Positions 9,300-19,778 of a stretch of DNA of 64,000 nucleotides are shown here, piece by piece. A program made the translations under genes and the position numbers. A model generated the notes under the pieces. The model ran no database searches, had not been told where the DNA came from, and worked only from the letters and a program-made list of their open reading frames with translations. This DNA is from Planctomycetota bacterium (GTDB taxonomy: Bacteria > Planctomycetota > Phycisphaerae > UBA1845 > PWPN01): contig JAKLEZ010000001.1 of assembly GCA_022711465.1 (NCBI GenBank), forward strand, positions 868,001 to 932,000. The letters are read 5' to 3'. The first letter of the stretch is position 1; every line of letters begins with the position of its first letter.

Positions 9300-10109
9300 T
9301 CAGGGTTTGACTCCCAGCTGGCCGGGTTGGAGTGTCACCTTGCCATAGGGCGTCTGGACGGTACCCGACCAAGCCATGACGAACCCTCCCAGTCTCTCAC
9401 CCCGAGCTAGCTGGCTGAGTATTCCGGCAGCCGTAATCTCGCCCACCAACGACAACCTGCCGATGGATCGAGGCGCCAGATTGCCGAGGGCCGAAGCCCG
9501 AACGCGACCCACTGGGACCGGGCCGAAGGACAGGCTGTAGCTGACATCGGCGAAGCCGAGATCGCAGATGTTGGGGTTGTGGACGTCAACCTCCAAGGCG
9601 ACCCTTGCGCCGGTCAGGGAAGCATCGGCGAATCGCACTCGGGCGGCCGAGAATGACGGCAGGCGCAGGATTGGAAGCGTCCCCTTATGATCCAGCGGGA
9701 CATCCCAAGGGTAATCGAGACCCGTGGCCAGGATCGCGCCGTGGAGCCGATAGTTGACTTCGCTAGCATCCCTCAACTGGGCAAAGGCTGCCCGCAGTCG
9801 TGAGTAATCCAATTGGACCGGAAGCGGCACGGTACCCACGCCGCCGGCGGGCAAGTCGATGTCGGTCGAGTGTTCGGCCCGGATGAACTCCGTCCCGGCG
9901 ATGTCCATCCCATACTGGAGCTTCGGTTTGTTGACCCGAACGGGGTAAGGGTTGTAGACGTCAACGTTGAACACCGTTCCGACGCCACTGAAATCGATGT
10001 TCTTGATCGCGACGTTCACCGCGCGGACTTCCGGTCGCTTCGCGGTTGAGCATCCCGCGGCCAGGCCAACCAGGAGGATCACCGGAAGGCGTGCGGACAT
10101 GCGCATCAT
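9300..10109 (-). CDS. LEA type 2 (LEA14/WHy-domain) lipoprotein
   Basis: A 269-residue lipoprotein. Lipobox LAAGC places the lipidated Cys at about residue 20. Two tandem WHy/LEA14-like beta sandwiches follow. The first is marked by VNVAIKNIDFSGVGTVFNVD then VYNPYPVRVNKPKLQYGM. The second is marked by RVRFADASLTGARVALEVDV then HNPNICDLGFADVSYSLSF. The N-P-(Y/N) turn followed by a strand with an inward hydrophobic pattern is characteristic. Bacterial members are periplasmic and poorly understood, often linked to stress or envelope genes. ATG 10109 has GAGGTG at spacing 5. It lies in a same-strand row with another lipoprotein upstream and a methyltransferase downstream, close to the DUF11 genes. 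Confidence 0.8.
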   Translation of the reverse strand: MMRMSARLPVILLVGLAAGCSTAKRPEVRAVNVAIKNIDFSGVGTVFNVDVYNPYPVRVNKPKLQYGMDIAGTEFIRAEHSTDIDLPAGGVGTVPLPVQLDYSRLRAAFAQLRDASEVNYRLHGAILATGLDYPWDVPLDHKGTLPILRLPSFSAARVRFADASLTGARVALEVDVHNPNICDLGFADVSYSLSFGPVPVGRVRASALGNLAPRSIGRLSLVGEITAAGILSQLARGERLGGFVMAWSGTVQTPYGKVTLQPGQLGVKP

Positions 10110-10231
10110 GACAACACCTCGCTCTTGCCCTTGCTCCGCGGGGGATGATCCGCCCCGGGGGCGGTACGGTTGTCCCGCCGGCCAAGGCGTTGATCGCTAT
10201 GCCGGGCCAGTGGGCCAGTCGTCGGTCTTTC

Positions 10232-11122
10232 TCACTGTGGTCGCTCTCCCGGTGGACCTTCCGCAGCCTCTGCGCCGTGTGGGGATAGAATGCCCTTGAC
10301 TTCCCGCTCCTTCAACCACTGTGCGAGCTGGACCTCCACTGGCGCGCCGGCGACGAGGCCCCTCGCGACCAGATCCGGCATTTGGGTGGCCAGGGCCGCG
10401 ATATCCCGAGCGTCTTTCTCCGTGGAGCAGGGTCCGACGAGGATTGCCTTTCCCTCTTTGCCCGGATCGTAGAAAGGCACAAACCAAAGGGACTCATCTG
10501 AGTTCACCTGCCGCGGCGCTTCTGCTCCCCCGGTCGCGGCGGCCTCTGCTTCGGTCAGCGATGCAAAGGGACCGGAGAGGACGGGCAGGCGATTGGGGTC
10601 TGCAACCTTGACGAACCAATAGGGGGTCGGCCGGGTTTCCATTGGCGGCATGATTTCCGCCACCTTCAGGGGCGGGACGGCGCACCAGACGCGTGCGACG
10701 CGTTCGCCGGTGGCCTTGAAGACTGCGACTTCCGCGAGAACCGGCAGATGGTTGGGCGGCACGCCGAGCTCTCCCGCGGGGATCGAAACCCGCACGTCCT
10801 TGACCGTCTCGGGTGACTTCAGAACCATCATCGTGGTCGTCGCGGCGACGGTGCCGTCCGCGGCCTGGAAACGTCCGTCGCGAGACCGGAGGGGCGCCCG
10901 GCTGCGATCGAACAGTCGCACCTGATAGATGAGTTGTTCGCCTTGGAGCCCTGTTGTCTCGAGCGAGGACACGAAACCGAGAGCCTTCAGGCGTGTCTTC
11001 TCTCTGGAGGCCTCGCAACGCGATGACAGGAATCTGACCTGGGGTGAAGCGCATCCGCTCAGACAGATCACCGCAAGCAGGACCGGCAGAAGCGCTCTTC
11101 GTTTTGAAGAAGCCATACGCAC
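10232..11122 (-). CDS. Hypothetical lipoprotein
   Basis: A 296-residue predicted lipoprotein of unrecognised family. The signal peptide has lipobox LSGC with Cys at about residue 24. The middle (about residues 50-150) looks like a beta sandwich. The C-terminal half has a segment in which tryptophan and proline frame repeated short strands (TPYWFVKVADPNRLPVLSGP then ASLTEAEAAAT). The later VPFYDPGKEGKAILVGPCST followed by EKDARDIAALA resembles a SPOR-like fold, a guess from pattern only. The chosen start is GTG 11122, 7 bp after AGGGGGG; ATG 11116 is the alternative. The terminator at 11144-11176 isolates it from DUF11 gene 2. Confidence 0.7.
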   Translation of the reverse strand: MRMASSKRRALLPVLLAVICLSGCASPQVRFLSSRCEASREKTRLKALGFVSSLETTGLQGEQLIYQVRLFDRSRAPLRSRDGRFQAADGTVAATTTMMVLKSPETVKDVRVSIPAGELGVPPNHLPVLAEVAVFKATGERVARVWCAVPPLKVAEIMPPMETRPTPYWFVKVADPNRLPVLSGPFASLTEAEAAATGGAEAPRQVNSDESLWFVPFYDPGKEGKAILVGPCSTEKDARDIAALATQMPDLVARGLVAGAPVEVQLAQWLKEREVKGILSPHGAEAAEGPPGERPQ

Positions 11123-11143
11123 CCGTTCGCCCCCCTAAGGAAA

Positions 11144-11176
11144 ACGGGGTGCCGGAACCTGTTTCCGGCACCCCGT
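11144..11176 (-). terminator. Rho-independent terminator of DUF11 gene 2
   Basis: Perfect 14-bp inverted repeat (11144-11157 with 11163-11176), very GC-rich, with a 5-nt loop. On the minus strand it is followed by TTTT. It lies 24 bp past the DUF11 gene 2 stop codon. Confidence 0.9.
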
Positions 11177-11200
11177 CTGTTCAGCCATCAGACCTCATGA

Positions 11201-13483
11201 TCAGTAGATATGCGTGCTCTCGGTTTCCTCAACCGGAGCGATCTTCGTGTTATCACTGGTCATGGTGGTCTTGAACCGCACGTCGCCTTCCTTGAGGCCC
11301 TTGATGACGACGCGGAACGTGACCTTGGCCTTGGGCGCCAGCGAAGGCACCGGAGCAAAGGTCACGACCTTACCCTCAGCCGTTCCCTTGGTGGCCCCAT
11401 CGCCGGATACGAACTCTTCTTCGTCGGGCAGGGTGCACTTGACGACGATGTTCGTGTCATCGGCGGAGCCTTGGTTGGTGACCTCGATGGTGTAGGTGGT
11501 GTTGCCGCCCACCTCGATCGGGTCTGGGTCATCGACCACCTCGAGCAGGATCGCCGGGACGCCCTTGATGGGTATGGCCGCATCAGCGCCGGCCTGGGCA
11601 CAGAAGGCCTGGGCGGTCGCGGTGTTCTTGATCTCGCCGCGGGTGGTTGCCCTGAGGGTGACGGTGACCTTCTTCGAGGCGTTGGGCTCGAGGGTACCGA
11701 GGTTCCAGGTCACCTTTCCGCCGGAGAACTGGCCGCCGTCGCTGGCTTCGACGAACTCGGTGCCTGCGGGCAGCGGGTCGGTCAGGACGGTGTCGCGAGC
11801 GACTGCATCGCCGTTGTTGGTCACGGTGATCTCGAAGGGCACCGGGCGTCCGACGTAGCGTTCGGCCGGACCGGTCTTGGTCACGACCAGCGTCGGCTGG
11901 CGGACCACGGTCGAGCAGCCGGCCTCGGCGGACAGTCCCTTGTCGGCAGTGGCCGTAGCCTTGTTGTTGTACTGGCCAGGCTTATTCGCCTTGACGTTGA
12001 CGGTGAACTTCTTGGCCTGTCCGGCAGGCAGATCGCCAACGTCCATGACGATGGAGGTCTTGCCATCCTCTGTGGTCAGCCCATCGGGAAGCGTATCGCT
12101 GACCTTCACGTTTGTGGCCGGGCCGTCGCCCTTGTTGGTCACGACGAAGGTGTAGGGGATGATCTCGCAGAGCACCACTTCTCCTGGGCACTGCTTCTCG
12201 AGAGCGAGCGCCGGGGCGGTCACGACGGTGTCCGCGCAGTCGCGGGCCGACAGTCCCTGGGCGGCGGTCACTTCGGCGCAGTTGGTGAACTTGCCGGTTC
12301 TGGTGGCCTTGACTTCGACCGCGATGGTGGCCTGTGCGCCGGCGGCCATCGTGCCGAGAGACCAAGTCAGCGTCTTGCCGCTGACGCGGGCTTCCGGCTG
12401 GCTGGAGACGTAGTCGATGCCGTCCGGGATGGTGTCGGTCACGACGACCTCGTTCGCGGGCACCTGGGACAGGCTGGACACGACGATGTCGTACCTGAAC
12501 TGATCGTTGACCATAGCGGTTGCCGGCGCGGACTTCTTGATGCCGATCTGCGGCGCGACCCAGATCTTCTGGGTAGCCCCGGTGGCGATCAGGACAGCCG
12601 GCTTGCAGCACTGGAGGTTATCCGGCCGAATAATCTCGATCGCGACGTCGTTGGTCCCGGCCTCAGGCTTGACCTGCTTGAGGGTGACGGCGGCAATGCC
12701 CTGCTCGTCGGTCCTGACCGATGCGGTGGTGCCGCCACCCGGGTCAAACGTACCTGCCGGCCCGCCGGTGATCTTGTAGTTGACCACGTAGCCAGGCAGC
12801 GGCGAGTCGTCGGAGTACTTCATGACCTTGGTCACGAACTGATGGGTCGTGCCGGTCGGGTTGGTCGCCGCCGGTGGCCACTCCCACTTGACGTCGTACC
12901 AATGCTTGACGGCGAAGACTTTGTGCTTGTCCCACGCATAGATTCCCGGCGCATAGGCCACGACGTGGGTGTCGCCCTCGACGGGCGAGGTGACCACGCA
13001 CCACGTCTGACCGGGCGTCAGGTGGATGTCATCGGACGCGTCATTATTGCCGCGATCCAGGACATGGGCGAAGTTGTTGGTGTGCGAGACGGCGAAGTGG
13101 TTGTCGACCTTGTAACCGCGGCTGGCGCGGAACCCGCTCTCGTCGACTTCGACGATGTCGCCGACGCTGCCGTTGGAGATGATCCACTCGACGCGCCGAT
13201 TCGGGAGCGGCTTGCCTTCCTTGTCCTTCACCGTCGCGACAAGAACGTGCTGGGTCCTGACTGGGTTCACGTCGGTAGCCGGCGTGAGCTCAATGGTGGC
13301 CGCATAGGGATCCCAGTCCTTGTGATACCCACCTTCCGGCGGTTTGGGATGCGTCGGCACGGTATCTCCCGTGACCGGCCAGGTGAGCGAATGGGGCATC
13401 GACTCCCGACACCCCAGGCCGATCCCTACGGCAGCAGATAGGCCTATGCCGAACAACACTTTCCATGCGTGTCTGACCTTCAT
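11201..13483 (-). CDS. DUF11 repeat surface lipoprotein 2 with Ig-like N-terminal region
   Basis: A 760-residue protein. The signal peptide ends in a lipobox-like GIGLGC (Cys about residue 25). About residues 55-320 hold bacterial Ig-like/invasin-type segments, e.g. VLVATVKDKEGKPLPNRRVE and later FDPGGGTTASVRTDEQGIAA, with a Trp-rich stretch between them. Four DUF11 units follow, marked by FRYDIVVSSLSQVPANEV, YTFVVTNKGDGPATNVKV, FEITVTNNGDAVARDTVL and YTIEVTNQGSADDTNIVV. The C-terminal tail PVEETESTHIY is identical to paralogues 1 and 3. The cysteine set differs from the other two. ATG 13483 has AGGAG at spacing 8. Unlike its paralogues, it has no TGTCTCA array upstream, so it is probably regulated separately. 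Confidence 0.85.
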   Translation of the reverse strand: MKVRHAWKVLFGIGLSAAVGIGLGCRESMPHSLTWPVTGDTVPTHPKPPEGGYHKDWDPYAATIELTPATDVNPVRTQHVLVATVKDKEGKPLPNRRVEWIISNGSVGDIVEVDESGFRASRGYKVDNHFAVSHTNNFAHVLDRGNNDASDDIHLTPGQTWCVVTSPVEGDTHVVAYAPGIYAWDKHKVFAVKHWYDVKWEWPPAATNPTGTTHQFVTKVMKYSDDSPLPGYVVNYKITGGPAGTFDPGGGTTASVRTDEQGIAAVTLKQVKPEAGTNDVAIEIIRPDNLQCCKPAVLIATGATQKIWVAPQIGIKKSAPATAMVNDQFRYDIVVSSLSQVPANEVVVTDTIPDGIDYVSSQPEARVSGKTLTWSLGTMAAGAQATIAVEVKATRTGKFTNCAEVTAAQGLSARDCADTVVTAPALALEKQCPGEVVLCEIIPYTFVVTNKGDGPATNVKVSDTLPDGLTTEDGKTSIVMDVGDLPAGQAKKFTVNVKANKPGQYNNKATATADKGLSAEAGCSTVVRQPTLVVTKTGPAERYVGRPVPFEITVTNNGDAVARDTVLTDPLPAGTEFVEASDGGQFSGGKVTWNLGTLEPNASKKVTVTLRATTRGEIKNTATAQAFCAQAGADAAIPIKGVPAILLEVVDDPDPIEVGGNTTYTIEVTNQGSADDTNIVVKCTLPDEEEFVSGDGATKGTAEGKVVTFAPVPSLAPKAKVTFRVVIKGLKEGDVRFKTTMTSDNTKIAPVEETESTHIY

Positions 13484-13691
13484 GAGGTATACTCCTATGA
13501 CCAACTAAACCACTAGAAAGAATCCCTGTCTCTCTACGTTAGGCGCATCCTCGATTCTCGTCCAGAATAGCGAGCCGAGGTTTCTGAGATTTTCCTGTCC
13601 TGACATCTTCCACGCGCAACAACCATCATGTGCGAAGTGCCACAGCAGATGGCGCCGGCCGCCCGCCGGGCGTCATCTCTGAACGGCGATC

Positions 13692-13720
13692 AACCTAAGC
13701 GACTTGAGGGCAAGAGTCAA
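13692..13720 (-). promoter_or_regulatory. Possible sigma-70 promoter of DUF11 gene 2
   Basis: On the minus strand TTGACT (13720-13715), a 17-bp spacer and TAGGTT (13697-13692), about 210 bp before the start codon. The 430-bp leader holds no operator array; only single partial half-sites were seen. Confidence 0.3.
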
Positions 13721-13913
13721 GAGCAATTGCCTCATTTTCAAACACATCCTGTTTGCTGTCGCTTCCTGACTCTCCTTCGTATCAAATGCCATGCCAATTC
13801 TACTATCGGACACATAAGTCCTTCAACCCAGGTTTTTTGGCGTTCATCGCGGGCGCCGGGACCTGCCGCAGCGGAGGATGCGGTCCATGTGCCGTGGCGA
13901 ACCACGAGAAACC

Positions 13914-15080
13914 TCATGGAGGTCTCATATGTGTACGGCATGACACGCCCCTGGCTGCCTGGCCGCGAGTCCCGACCCCGAGTTCCTTCAGGCGACGGTA
14001 AAGCGTCGCCCGGCTGATTCCTAGCAGTCTGGCCGCCAGTGTTCGGTTACCCTTGGCCGCCCCCATGGCCGCCCGGAAGCGTTCTTTCTCCTCCTTTGCG
14101 GGGCTGGGGGGACGCGGCGTACCGCGGGTGACGCGAATCTCCCGGGGAAGGTCTGCGGCCGTGATCGTGGATCCTCTGCACCGGAGGGCCGCGAACTGGA
14201 TCGTGCTCTGCAGTTCGGTCATGTTGCCGGGCCAGGAGTAGCGTAGAAGGACACCCATGGCCTCGTCGCTCAAGTTCGGCAGGGGCTTGTCTGGCAGGAG
14301 GCGGCTCTGGTGGAGACAGAACGTTGCGAGCGGAGCGACGTCGCCGAGCCGCTCGCGTAGCGGAGGCAACTGAATCTGGGCGACCCGTATCCGATAGAGC
14401 AAGTCTGCGTAGACACGCCCGCTGGCGGTCTCCTGGACCAGGTTGAACTCCGTGCCGAAAATGAGCCGCACGTTCACACGGCGGGACTGGGACTGTGCGA
14501 TCCGGGCAATCTCACCCGTTCTGATCAGGCGGGCCAACTGAATCTGTAGGCCGAAGGGGATATCGCGAACTTCTTCGAAGGAGACGGTGCCCCCGTCCGC
14601 CAACTCGAAAAGGCCCAGATGGTCCACGGTTGCGCCGGGAAAGGCCCCCTTATCGTACCCCCAGAGCTGGCTTGCCAAGTTGGATTCCGATACTCCTGCA
14701 CACGAGACGACGCTGAATGGGCGAAGGCGCCGTTGGCTGAGGCTGTGTATCTCGCGGGCAACGAAATCGACACCCGCTCCGGGCTCCCCCTGGATGAGAA
14801 CCGGGACCTCGAGCCCGGCCAGATCTCGGATCGTCTGGATCACGGTCTGCATGCCGGGCAGGCTACGGAGCACGTCATCCAGTTCGCCTGTCTCGGGCAC
14901 ACCTGCAAGGCCGGGGTTCGAGCCGCCGAGGGGGGGAACGGGATGATCTTCCAGCGTGACCATGCGATCTCTGTCCGGCTCTATGCTCGACGGCAAGACC
15001 AGCGCGAATACGGGCGCGGTTGCCTGTGCCCTGGTCCCCAGCAACGTACGAAGCGTCCAGCTTTGCGGGGCGGGGCGCAC
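13914..15080 (-). CDS. Degenerate sigma-54 enhancer-binding protein (AAA+ motifs broken)
   Basis: A 388-residue protein with the EBP layout: short N-terminus without a receiver or PAS domain, AAA+ region (about residues 70-310) and a Fis-type helix-turn-helix (about 345-375). The ATPase is damaged. Walker A reads GEPGAGVD at 98-105, so Val104 replaces the essential Lys. The sigma-54 contact loop GAFTGA reads GAFPGA (145-150). Walker B GGTVFLDE reads GGTVSFEE. The arginine-finger region (LPPLRERLGDV) and the HTH ([20 protein letters not shown]) are intact. The recognition helix [10 protein letters not shown] is identical to that of the neighbouring intact EBP, so both may bind the same DNA. 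The chosen start is GTG 15080 without a clear ribosome site; ATG 14963 is an alternative. Operator array B lies about 300 bp upstream. Probable DNA-binding modulator rather than an activator. Confidence 0.85.
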   Translation of the reverse strand: MRPAPQSWTLRTLLGTRAQATAPVFALVLPSSIEPDRDRMVTLEDHPVPPLGGSNPGLAGVPETGELDDVLRSLPGMQTVIQTIRDLAGLEVPVLIQGEPGAGVDFVAREIHSLSQRRLRPFSVVSCAGVSESNLASQLWGYDKGAFPGATVDHLGLFELADGGTVSFEEVRDIPFGLQIQLARLIRTGEIARIAQSQSRRVNVRLIFGTEFNLVQETASGRVYADLLYRIRVAQIQLPPLRERLGDVAPLATFCLHQSRLLPDKPLPNLSDEAMGVLLRYSWPGNMTELQSTIQFAALRCRGSTITAADLPREIRVTRGTPRPPSPAKEEKERFRAAMGAAKGNRTLAARLLGISRATLYRRLKELGVGTRGQAARGVSCRTHMRPP

Positions 15081-15377
15081 GACTGGCTCACCGGTTCTCC
15101 CCTCAGGGTTGCCCCCCTACGGATGACGGACTCGGGCAGGATGCGGAGCGGGCAACCCATGTTGGCGATGATCTGGGAGCCTCCGAACCACTCGGGGCCC
15201 TGGCGAGGACGCCGGTTTGTCGCCTGACAAGCTGGGCGTTGCCGCGCCGGCCTCTTTCTTCGCATGAGACCAGTGTCATCTTCCGTGCCAGCCGCCACCT
15301 AGCAGAGGATTCGTGTCGGTTTTCTCGCCTTGGGGCAGGGTAGTCAAAGACGCGGCTGAGTCGAATGTTGGCCTTGT

Positions 15378-15427
15378 TGACACAGAAGACGTCTCGGGGA
15401 TGTCTCACAAGTGTATCACGTGAGACA
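15378..15427. promoter_or_regulatory. Composite TGTCTCA operator array B
   Basis: Half-sites read TGACACA (15378), N5, CGTCTCG (15390), N4, TGTCTCA (15401), N4, TGTATCA (15412), N2, TGAGACA (15421). All spacings are identical to array C. The array lies in the 400-bp gap between the two EBP genes, upstream of the degenerate EBP. No convincing -24/-12 promoter was seen between the array and that gene. Confidence 0.7.
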
Positions 15428-15483
15428 CTCAAATTGAATGATCGCCCAGGAGGTTGTCCAGGGGCGGGGAAGAGGGTCCTGGC

Positions 15484-18400
15484 TCAGGGGAGGCTTCCGG
15501 CATCCAGATGCAGCTCCCGCAGGCGCCGGTACAGGGTGGCCCGACTGATGCCGAGGAGGCGGGCGGCAGCGGTTCGACTGCCGTTGGAGGCCTGGATCGC
15601 CCTCAGCAGGTGGTCTCGGGCGTTTTCTTCCGCGTTGGGAGCAGGACACAGGGGGGCGCAGGGGGTGGAGAGTTCCGGGGGCAAGTCTCCAACGCCGATG
15701 ACCACCCCCTTGCAGGCGATGCAGGCGAACTCGATGGCGCTCTGCAGTTCACGTACGTTGCCCGGCCAATGGTAGGCGAGCAACCTGTCCATGGCCTGGT
15801 CGCTGATCGCGGTCACCGCCTTGTTGATTCGCTTTCGCGTTTCAGACACGAAGTGCTCCGTGAGCAGCGGGATATCCTCTCGATGTTCGCGGAGAGGCGG
15901 GGTGACGACCCGGGCCACGCGGACGCGGTAGAGGAGGTCCTGGCGGAATCGCCCCTCGCGGACGAGCTGGTCCAGATCCTGGTTGGTGGCGGCGATGATG
16001 CGGATATCGACGCGGCGGGGCGTGGACTCGCCCAGCCGGGTGATCTCCTTCTCCTGAAGCACTCGGAGGAGGTTGGTCTGCATGCTCAAGGGGATATCGC
16101 CGATCTCGTCCAGGAACACCGTCCCGCCGTGTGCAGTCTCGAACACACCGCGGTGGTCGGTGAACGCCCCGGTGAACGCGCCGCGCTTGTGACCGAAGAG
16201 TTGGCTTCCGATCAGCGAGTCGGTCAGTCCTGCGCAGTTGACCGGCAGGAAGACCTTGTCGGACCGTATTCCCGTTGCATGGATAGCCTGGGCGACCAAT
16301 TCCTTACCCGTTCCGGTTTCCCCCTCGATCAGGACGGTGGAGTCCACGGCGGCGAGATCTTCGATCTGCCGGTAGACGGCCTGCATGACCTGGCTCTGGC
16401 CGACCATACCGTGGACGGTGCCTTTCGCATCCAGCATACGGCGTAGATCGCGGACCTCGGTCAGGTCGTAGACGAAGAACAGTTTCCTGTCGGGATCGCG
16501 GGGATCATCGAGGATGTCGACCTCCATGAAGTGGCGGTGGCCCGGTTCTCTGCGAACGCCGATGCCGATCTTGGTTCTCTGGCCAGGAGGGCGTTGGATC
16601 ATCTCCTGCAGGGCCGCCCTATCCTCCGGGGTGAAGGGGCACCATTCCGACCACCGGTGACCGTATGCCCTGTCCACCTTGTCGCCGAGGAAGAACCGGC
16701 AACCCTGGTTGGCGAACGTGATGCGGCCCTCACGATCCGTCATGAAGATGCCCTGCCGCAACTGATCGAGGATTGAGAGCAGGTCCTCATGGCTTTTCCG
16801 CATCACCGCGAAGAGGGTCTCGCGCTCGCTTTCGGCCCGCTTTCGAGCGGTGATATCGGAGAAATGGACGGCGATCCCGCCGTTGAGCTTGAACGCCATG
16901 TTGCGGAACCAGCCTCGGATCTCATCTGATTCATACTGCAGCTCACAATCGTGGGGCTGGCCGGTCTCGACCACACGCACGTAGCGGTCAAACAGGTCGC
17001 TATTGGTCCGGTTGCCGGGCAGGACGTCGAGCAGTCTCCGGCCGATCAGCTCTTCGGGCGCGTGCCCCAGGAGGCGTCCGGCCGCCGGGTTCACGTACAC
17101 CCACCGGAAATCGACGATTGCGCCGCTCTCCTCCCGTACGGCATCGAGGATGGTGAAGCCGTCGAGGGACATCTCCTGCACCAGCCGAAACCGCTGCTCG
17201 CTGGCGCGGAGTTTCTCTTCGGTCTGCTTGCGTTCGGTGAGGTCGAAATGGGTGCCTACGATGCGGATAATGGGGCCGCCTGGTTCTCGCCGGACGGGGA
17301 AGCCCCGCGAGAGAATGTCCATGTAATGGCCATCCTTGTGCCGGAGGCGGAACTCCATGATGTACTCCTGGGCATGATGCAGGACCCCGTCCAGCACCGC
17401 CAAGGCCCGGGTTTGGTCGTCGGGATGGAGAAGGCGTTTCCAGGCACTGACGTTCGGCTCGATCTCGTCTTGGGCGTAACCCAGCATTTCCTTGTACCGG
17501 GGGGAGTACCAGACTGCGTCGGTCTCCAGGTTCCAGTCCCACACACCTTCCTGGGTTCCGCGCAGGGCCAGGGTCAAGCGTTCCTCGCTCTCACGAAGGG
17601 CTTCCTGGACCCGTTTGTGTTCGGTGATGTCCCTCGATACGCCCATGGCCCCGCGCACATTCCCCCGTTCGTCATAGAGTGGTGAACTCTCGAGATGAGC
17701 GTAGAAGCGCCTTCCCTTCTTGGTGCGATTGACGATCTCGCCGCAGAACCTGCCGGTCTTCTCCATGCACTCCTGAACCCTGCGTGCCTCCTCGGGCTCG
17801 GCGTAGAGCATCTGCACCGGCTGGCCGATCAATTCGTCCGGCGAATAGCCGAGGGCAGCCTGGGCGGCCGGGTTGAGATTCGTGATCCGGCGTTCGAGGT
17901 CAACGGAGATGATCATATCCGGTGAGCTGTCGAGGATGTTCCGCAGATCGTCCCTGGTCCGCTTCAATGCGTCTTCCGTCCGCTTGCGCTCGGTGATGTC
18001 CCGGATGCTGGATCGGCATCCCAGGCAAGTGCCCTGATGGTCACAGACTGGCTGGGCCGAGATGGCCACCCAGCGAACCGAGCCGGTCTTGGTGCGGACG
18101 CGGAACGGCCGGTCATTCAGGGCCTGCCCGTCCAGAACCTGCCGGTGGTAGAGGGCTACTTGCTCGCGGTCTTCCTCATGGACCAGCGGCAAGGGGTAGT
18201 CGGGCATGGCCAGGCATTCCTTGGCCGAGCAGCCGGTTATCCGTTCCACGCTGGGACTGATCCATCTTGGCCGGCCGTCCGTGCCGATCCAGCTCTCCCA
18301 GTCGTGTGCGGAGTCGGCGATCGCGCGGTACTGCTGCTCGCTCGTACGGAGGTTCTGTTCGAGCTGCTGGTGCGTTCTCAACTCGTTGCCCAGGTCGCGG

Positions 18401-18999
18401 AGCGTCGCCTGAAGACGGCTGATCCGTTCATCGACGCGGCAAGCGAGCTCTTCACGGAGCTTCCGGACGATCTCCTCCGCCAGCTTGCGCTCGGTGAGAT
18501 CGCTCGCGACCAAGCAGACGACCCGTTGGTCGCCGACCGTCAAGGTATTGGCCGACAGATGGGCCGGTATGGCGGTTCCATCAGAAGTCTGGAGCGAGAG
18601 CTCCTCCTGGCCGGTGCCCCGGTTGGCCGCGCGCGCCGAGAGGAGCATCGCTGCCAGGGCCCGCCGGTCGCGGTCCACAACGAGCGAGGGCAGGGAGGCG
18701 CCGACGACCTGCTCCAGCGGCATTCGGAGCATTTCGGCGAAACGACGATTGGCATAGAGGACGATGCCGTCTGGAGTGCAGGTGGCCGCTCCCTCCTGCA
18801 TCTGCTCGACGAGGATGCGGTACGGCAGCTGGGCGCTCTGGAGGGTGAGGATCCGCCCGCCCGCCGGTCCATCGACCACCACGGCGTTGACTTCGCCGCT
18901 GCGGATGGCCTGCAGTGTCTCCTGAACCTCCAGGAACGGAGCCCCCGCTTCGGCGGGCATTCCGCGCAACCCCATTTCGGTGGGATCAGACTCCTGCAT
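15484..18999 (-). CDS. Multi-PAS sensor, sigma-54 dependent transcriptional activator
   Basis: A 1171-residue regulator predicted to be cytoplasmic. The N-terminus has the [19 protein letters not shown] signature often found before PAS arrays. About six PAS/PAC units follow between residues 55 and 860, with PAC ends such as [24 protein letters not shown] and [12 protein letters not shown]. The AAA+ domain (about 870-1090) is complete: Walker A GETGTGKE with Lys near 899, an intact GAFTGA loop, Walker [12 protein letters not shown] and [13 protein letters not shown]-terminal Fis-type HTH reads [20 protein letters not shown]. It should remodel sigma-54 RNA polymerase in response to a small ligand, redox or energy cue sensed by the PAS units. 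ATG 18999 is chosen because GGGGAG lies 6 bp upstream; an upstream start at 19113 is possible but lacks this. An inverted repeat of the same half-site lies 384 bp upstream. Confidence 0.92.
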   Translation of the reverse strand: MQESDPTEMGLRGMPAEAGAPFLEVQETLQAIRSGEVNAVVVDGPAGGRILTLQSAQLPYRILVEQMQEGAATCTPDGIVLYANRRFAEMLRMPLEQVVGASLPSLVVDRDRRALAAMLLSARAANRGTGQEELSLQTSDGTAIPAHLSANTLTVGDQRVVCLVASDLTERKLAEEIVRKLREELACRVDERISRLQATLRDLGNELRTHQQLEQNLRTSEQQYRAIADSAHDWESWIGTDGRPRWISPSVERITGCSAKECLAMPDYPLPLVHEEDREQVALYHRQVLDGQALNDRPFRVRTKTGSVRWVAISAQPVCDHQGTCLGCRSSIRDITERKRTEDALKRTRDDLRNILDSSPDMIISVDLERRITNLNPAAQAALGYSPDELIGQPVQMLYAEPEEARRVQECMEKTGRFCGEIVNRTKKGRRFYAHLESSPLYDERGNVRGAMGVSRDITEHKRVQEALRESEERLTLALRGTQEGVWDWNLETDAVWYSPRYKEMLGYAQDEIEPNVSAWKRLLHPDDQTRALAVLDGVLHHAQEYIMEFRLRHKDGHYMDILSRGFPVRREPGGPIIRIVGTHFDLTERKQTEEKLRASEQRFRLVQEMSLDGFTILDAVREESGAIVDFRWVYVNPAAGRLLGHAPEELIGRRLLDVLPGNRTNSDLFDRYVRVVETGQPHDCELQYESDEIRGWFRNMAFKLNGGIAVHFSDITARKRAESERETLFAVMRKSHEDLLSILDQLRQGIFMTDREGRITFANQGCRFFLGDKVDRAYGHRWSEWCPFTPEDRAALQEMIQRPPGQRTKIGIGVRREPGHRHFMEVDILDDPRDPDRKLFFVYDLTEVRDLRRMLDAKGTVHGMVGQSQVMQAVYRQIEDLAAVDSTVLIEGETGTGKELVAQAIHATGIRSDKVFLPVNCAGLTDSLIGSQLFGHKRGAFTGAFTDHRGVFETAHGGTVFLDEIGDIPLSMQTNLLRVLQEKEITRLGESTPRRVDIRIIAATNQDLDQLVREGRFRQDLLYRVRVARVVTPPLREHREDIPLLTEHFVSETRKRINKAVTAISDQAMDRLLAYHWPGNVRELQSAIEFACIACKGVVIGVGDLPPELSTPCAPLCPAPNAEENARDHLLRAIQASNGSRTAAARLLGISRATLYRRLRELHLDAGSLP

Positions 19000-19778
19000 A
19001 CGGCTCTCCCCGGTCAAACGAGTCCGAGACGACAGCCCGAGCCGGAGGCCGAACCCGACCACGACCTGATCCTGGGCTGACCCGTGTTCTGCGATCGCGA
19101 GTTCCTGGGCCAACCCGCAGCGATCTCGGATCGACGGGAACGGCCTGATCTTGGGCTTTCACGAGCATGGAAGCCAACGCTGATCTCCTCGCGTCTTGAC
19201 TCCTGTGGTCGTACTTCGTGCCTCGGCCGGACACGGCAGGTGCGTCGACCGTCATAGCACCCACCCGGCGGCCACGCCGCGTACGCCCGGCATTCACGAG
19301 AAAAACGAAAAGTGAAGCCAAAGTAACTCGGCCCGACTGCTTGCTGCTGCGGGGGAGACACGAACAACAAGCGGCCTTGCACTGTCTCATTCTAGCACAA
19401 TTGAGACTGTCCGCTAGCTGGGGGTCCGAGAATGTCAGCGGAATTGCAGGCAGCGGCTCTGCCTCGCAGGCAGGGACTTTTGGGGGCTGGGCAGCCACCT
19501 CGGGTGGGCCTCAATCCGCCACCTATGACGATATTCCGTCACAAATCGCAAGGTGGCTGGCAGGTGCTTGGCCTTGGCGGCGAGTCAGGTCGGGCTGCAG
19601 CCACCGGCGTGACCATGGCCAAGAGCCGTTCGCAGGCGTCGCCCGGAGATGGTCAGGGAGTAGTTCGGGGTCCGCAAACCGGTGCCTGCAGGGACTTGAG
19701 CTGAGCTTGTTTTACTACGTGGCTCGGAGAGCGGACGCAAGCTCGGCACACTGAGAATCGCGTGGCACCCTGGCGTCA
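19000..19778. other. 780-bp intergenic region upstream of the PAS-EBP
   Basis: No convincing gene. It holds the inverted repeat at 19381-19410. No clear promoter or terminator for DUF11 gene 3 was seen, although this gene ends at 19779. Confidence 0.5.
19381..19410. promoter_or_regulatory. TGTCTCA inverted repeat D
   Basis: ACTGTCTCA and TGAGACTGT form 9-bp arms with one mismatch around a 12-bp centre. The half-site is the one used in arrays A-C, but the gap between arms is 10 bp longer, about one helical turn. Located 384 bp upstream of the PAS-EBP start, a distance like that of the arrays. It could mediate autoregulation. Confidence 0.5.

Noticed and set aside
11210..13441. Long plus-strand open frame of over 700 codons
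   Set aside because: It is antisense to DUF11 gene 2, has no protein motif and a Gly/His/Asp-rich composition typical of reversed high-GC codons.
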